Positions 33,943-36,330 of a stretch of 36,330 bases of DNA are shown here, in pieces. The notes under the pieces were generated by a model, which was given only the letters and a program-made list of their open reading frames with translations, was not told the origin of the DNA and did no database searches. The translations under genes were made by a program, and so were the position numbers. Numbering within the stretch: the first letter of the stretch is position 1; each line of letters starts with the position of its first letter. Source of the stretch: Chitinophagaceae bacterium (GTDB lineage: Bacteria; Bacteroidota; Bacteroidia; Chitinophagales; Chitinophagaceae); the NCBI GenBank assembly GCA_947456025.1, contig CANGQQ010000006.1:1-36330 (forward strand). Direction: 5' to 3'.

Positions 33943-35199
33943 TTACTTTAAACCAAAAGCCTTTTTAACTTTTGATACATAATCTAATTTTTCCCATGTA
34001 AACAATTCCACTTTTGACTTTTTCACTTTTCCATCGGGTGATTTGAACGTTTTTTCCACGACTTCCGGAACACGGCCCATATGTCCGTAAGCTGCGGTCT
34101 CGCTATAGATGGGATTACGCAGTTTCAAACGTTGCTCGATAAAGTAAGGACGCATATCAAAAATGCCTTCTACTATTTTGGCGATTTGTCCATCCGTCAA
34201 ATTCACTTTCGAGGTTCCGTAAGTATTCACATTAATGGAAGTTGGTTTCGCAACACCAATAGCATAAGATACCTGAACCAGCACCTCATCGCACAATCCG
34301 GCAGCAACCAGATTTTTGGCGATATGACGTGTTGCATAGGCTGCAGAACGATCCACTTTAGAAGGATCTTTTCCGCTGAACGCACCACCACCATGAGCAC
34401 CTTTACCGCCGTATGTATCAACAATGATTTTACGTCCGGTCAACCCTGTATCACCGTGCGGACCACCAATTACAAACTTTCCGGTTGGGTTGATATGGTA
34501 TTTAATATCATTATTAAACAGCTTCGCATATTTCTTGTACTTCGATTTGATTCTTGGAATTAAAATGTTGATGACATCTGCTTTAATTTTCGCCAACATT
34601 TTTGCTTCTGAATCAAAATCATCGTGCTGCGTTGAAATAACGATTGCATCAATACGAATCGGACGGTTGTTGTCATCGTATTCTAATGTAACCTGACTTT
34701 TGGCATCTGGACGCAAGTACGGCATTTTTGAATTTTTCTCTCTGCGAATAGCAGCCAATTCAATCAACAAATTATGAGCCAGATCCAATGCCAAGGGCAT
34801 ATAGTGTTCTGTTTCGTTGGTAGCGTAACCAAACATCATTCCCTGGTCACCGGCCCCTTGTTCTTCTTTTTTCTTACGATCAACGCCCTGATTGATATCG
34901 GAACTTTGTTCGTGTATGGCAGAAAGAACACCACAGGAATCCGCTTCAAACATGTATTCACTTTTCGTGTAGCCGATTTTACGAATTACACCGCGGGCAA
35001 TCTCCTGAACATCCAGATAAGCTTTTGACTTCACTTCTCCGGCAAGAACTACTTGTCCGGTTGTTACCAATGTTTCACAAGCTACTTTTGATTGAGGATC
35101 AAATGCAAGGAAATTATCAATCAAAGCGTCAGATATTTGATCTGCTACTTTGTCCGGATGGCCTTCGGATACACTTTCCGATGTAAATAAGTATGGCAT
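33943..35199 (-). CDS. metK: S-adenosylmethionine synthetase
   Basis: MetK makes S-adenosylmethionine from methionine and ATP, supplying methyl groups for enzymes such as RsmD and RlmB and the radical SAM protein in this window. The ATG at 35199 gives 418 aa starting [25 protein letters not shown], the exact family N-terminus; the longer ORF to 35334 reads through the promoter into DUF4270. Signatures are EGHPDK (ATP-binding His), [22 protein letters not shown]-like [11 protein letters not shown] and the P-loop [22 protein letters not shown]. The length is slightly above the usual ~385-400. No SAM riboswitch is visible in the short leader. It has its own promoter and a strong terminator, so it is monocistronic. 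Confidence 0.96.
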   Translation of the reverse strand: MPYLFTSESVSEGHPDKVADQISDALIDNFLAFDPQSKVACETLVTTGQVVLAGEVKSKAYLDVQEIARGVIRKIGYTKSEYMFEADSCGVLSAIHEQSSDINQGVDRKKKEEQGAGDQGMMFGYATNETEHYMPLALDLAHNLLIELAAIRREKNSKMPYLRPDAKSQVTLEYDDNNRPIRIDAIVISTQHDDFDSEAKMLAKIKADVINILIPRIKSKYKKYAKLFNNDIKYHINPTGKFVIGGPHGDTGLTGRKIIVDTYGGKGAHGGGAFSGKDPSKVDRSAAYATRHIAKNLVAAGLCDEVLVQVSYAIGVAKPTSINVNTYGTSKVNLTDGQIAKIVEGIFDMRPYFIEQRLKLRNPIYSETAAYGHMGRVPEVVEKTFKSPDGKVKKSKVELFTWEKLDYVSKVKKAFGLK

Positions 35200-35223
35200 A
35201 TTTGTGTTGAAATTTAATGCGAG

Positions 35224-35231
35224 CAAAGATA
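35224..35231 (-). promoter_or_regulatory. Bacteroidota -7 box (TATCTTTG) for metK
   Basis: On the minus strand TATCTTTG fully matches TAnnTTTG, 24 bases before the ATG at 35199. The nearest TTG upstream is only 15 bp away, short of the usual 17-23, so the -33 element is uncertain. The predicted leader is about 19 nt. Confidence 0.55.
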
Positions 35232-35251
35232 AGTTCGGAATATATTCAATA

Positions 35252-36330
35252 TCATTGTTTTGAATAATAAATTCTAACAAACATCGGATATTGGCTGTGT
35301 AACCCTCCGCCCAGTTTGACTCTTCCGTAAGCAAGCGGATTGATCCCTGTTAAACTGGAAACCCCATTTCTGAACTCTGTATAGTATGGTGCCGTCAATT
35401 TCAGATCCTTCCGTTGCGTATTCCCATTGATGACGTTTTGAACATAACGGGTGATGTTCAGTTTGTATTCCGACACTGTATTGGATGAAGGGTCTTTAAC
35501 ATAGGAAGGGAAACCTCCGAGATAGCGGGTATTGATGGAATACAATGACACATTCCGGAAGAAATCATAAGATGCAGGAGTCCAGTAATTCAAGCTGTCA
35601 TAGGGCAATGGCGCATTTTTACCCTCCGTATCGAGTGCATACAAATGCAAAGCCGGGGAGATAAAAAGATTTTCCAGTACCAAGGGCCCTTCATAAAGCT
35701 GACGGGCAACAAGTTCGGCCCTGTGAACGATGTATTTTTTCCCAACCAGTGTATCAAATGCCGGTGTTTGAATGCGTACGGCCGTACCCGGGGCCGTTAA
35801 GACATAGGAAAGCGATGAGGGCAATCCCGAAGTCAAAACAGATTCAGCACTACTGCCTGAAAAGTTTCTGTGGATTTTATTTGCATTGGCGCTACGGATC
35901 AATTCAGGTACAAAAGGGAAATTGGCCACCAGCGTGTCGATACCGCCCGTTGGCTTCAGCATGCGGTAGTAAACATTCAGGCGTGTTTTTACATCCGACA
36001 AACTGAAATAATGCATTGCATTACCCGATGTTGTTGAATCGGGAATCAAAGCAAATCCGTTTAAAAAGGTTTTGAACGTCGTATCATTCCGAAACGCTCC
36101 CGTAACATTGTTTTCGTCTAAAATAGACCTTCCCAATGCATCACTCAGGCGGATGCGCAATTGATTGAACGCACTATCTGTTTTAAAAGCGAGTTTGTAT
36201 CCTTTTCGGATTTCTGCAGCCGTGAATGATTTCGAGCCTAAAAAATCTGTTGTGAAGAAATCAGGCGCTTCGTTGATTTTGTATCTGCGATCCGGCTTAA
36301 AATTGGGATCGGTAATCCGGTACACACTAA
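35252..36330 (-). CDS. DUF4270 family protein, 5' partial
   Basis: This is the C-terminal 359 residues of a protein whose frame stays open to the end of the window (the ORF-track GTG at 36325 is probably internal), so the N-terminal lipoprotein or signal sequence is missing. I recognise DUF4270 by blocks such as [36 protein letters not shown], the repeated strand-rich domain with [13 protein letters not shown], and the ending [19 protein letters not shown]. Members are secreted or outer-membrane associated proteins of unknown function in Bacteroidota. It ends 52 bp before the metK start on the same strand; no terminator is visible, so some read-through into metK is possible. Confidence 0.82.
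   Translation of the reverse strand, partial: SVYRITDPNFKPDRRYKINEAPDFFTTDFLGSKSFTAAEIRKGYKLAFKTDSAFNQLRIRLSDALGRSILDENNVTGAFRNDTTFKTFLNGFALIPDSTTSGNAMHYFSLSDVKTRLNVYYRMLKPTGGIDTLVANFPFVPELIRSANANKIHRNFSGSSAESVLTSGLPSSLSYVLTAPGTAVRIQTPAFDTLVGKKYIVHRAELVARQLYEGPLVLENLFISPALHLYALDTEGKNAPLPYDSLNYWTPASYDFFRNVSLYSINTRYLGGFPSYVKDPSSNTVSEYKLNITRYVQNVINGNTQRKDLKLTAPYYTEFRNGVSSLTGINPLAYGRVKLGGGLHSQYPMFVRIYYSKQ

Noticed and set aside
34081-34563. 160-aa plus-strand ORF inside metK
   Set aside because: It is antisense to conserved metK catalytic sequence, with no family features.
35200-35251. SAM riboswitch before metK
   Set aside because: The predicted leader is about 19 nt and the upstream gene ends 52 bp away, so there is no room for a known SAM aptamer.
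35200-35334. 45-residue N-terminal extension of the metK ORF
   Set aside because: It would overlap the DUF4270 3' end and the -7 box, and the family N-terminus ([17 protein letters not shown]) is exact at 35199.

Overview
The window looks like the chromosome of a member of the Bacteroidota, most likely from the Chitinophagales/Sphingobacteriales side. The evidence is a giant protein ending in a type IX secretion (T9SS) sorting domain, DUF4249, DUF4270, DUF3822 and GSCFA family proteins, a short primary sigma factor without region 1.1, and several promoters of the Bacteroidota type (TAnnTTTG close to the start codon). Shine-Dalgarno sequences are absent before nearly every gene. The lineage below phylum level is an inference. 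I see no tRNA, rRNA, CRISPR array, insertion sequence, phage gene or classical defence system.

Layout. (1) 1-8331: the 3' part of a gene for a very large, Thr/Ser/Asn/Gly-rich secreted surface protein. It contains an autotransporter-type repeat, three 267-bp tandem MBG-type repeats, a second set of ~88-residue repeats, five Cys-containing Ig-like repeats and a T9SS type A C-terminal domain. (2) 8472-11678: a Prc/Tsp-type periplasmic protease, convergent with a threonine aldolase. (3) 11822-16143: rpoD with its own promoter and an unusually strong Shine-Dalgarno sequence, then a DUF4249 lipoprotein, thioredoxin reductase, and a folB + TPR pair in which the TPR protein resembles the eukaryotic RMDN family. 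(4) 16179-19784: a radical SAM protein with a cobalamin-binding-like N-terminus and an unusual CX4CX2C cluster motif, convergent with a MATE transporter.

(5) 19804-25891: a tight six-gene operon, DUF3822 - rsmD - 5-formyl-THF cyclo-ligase - lpxK - rnr - polyprenyl diphosphate synthase, with overlaps or gaps of only a few bases. It reads away from the MATE gene through a compact bidirectional promoter. (6) 25895-31208: tryptophan 2,3-dioxygenase on the minus strand, then gyrA and a TPR protein on the plus strand. (7) 31261-36330, minus strand: an rlmB - HMG-CoA lyase - GSCFA operon, metK with its own promoter and terminator, and the 3' part of a DUF4270 protein.

Most genes are housekeeping: translation and RNA (rlmB, rsmD, rnr, rpoD), one-carbon/SAM/folate metabolism (metK, folB, cyclo-ligase), envelope (lpxK, prenyl synthase, prc, T9SS protein) and DNA topology (gyrA). 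I did not find a convincing new multi-gene system. The observations most worth following are the lone Shine-Dalgarno sequence before rpoD against near-leaderless neighbours, the RMDN-like secreted protein, the atypical radical SAM enzyme, and the repeat structure of the giant protein.
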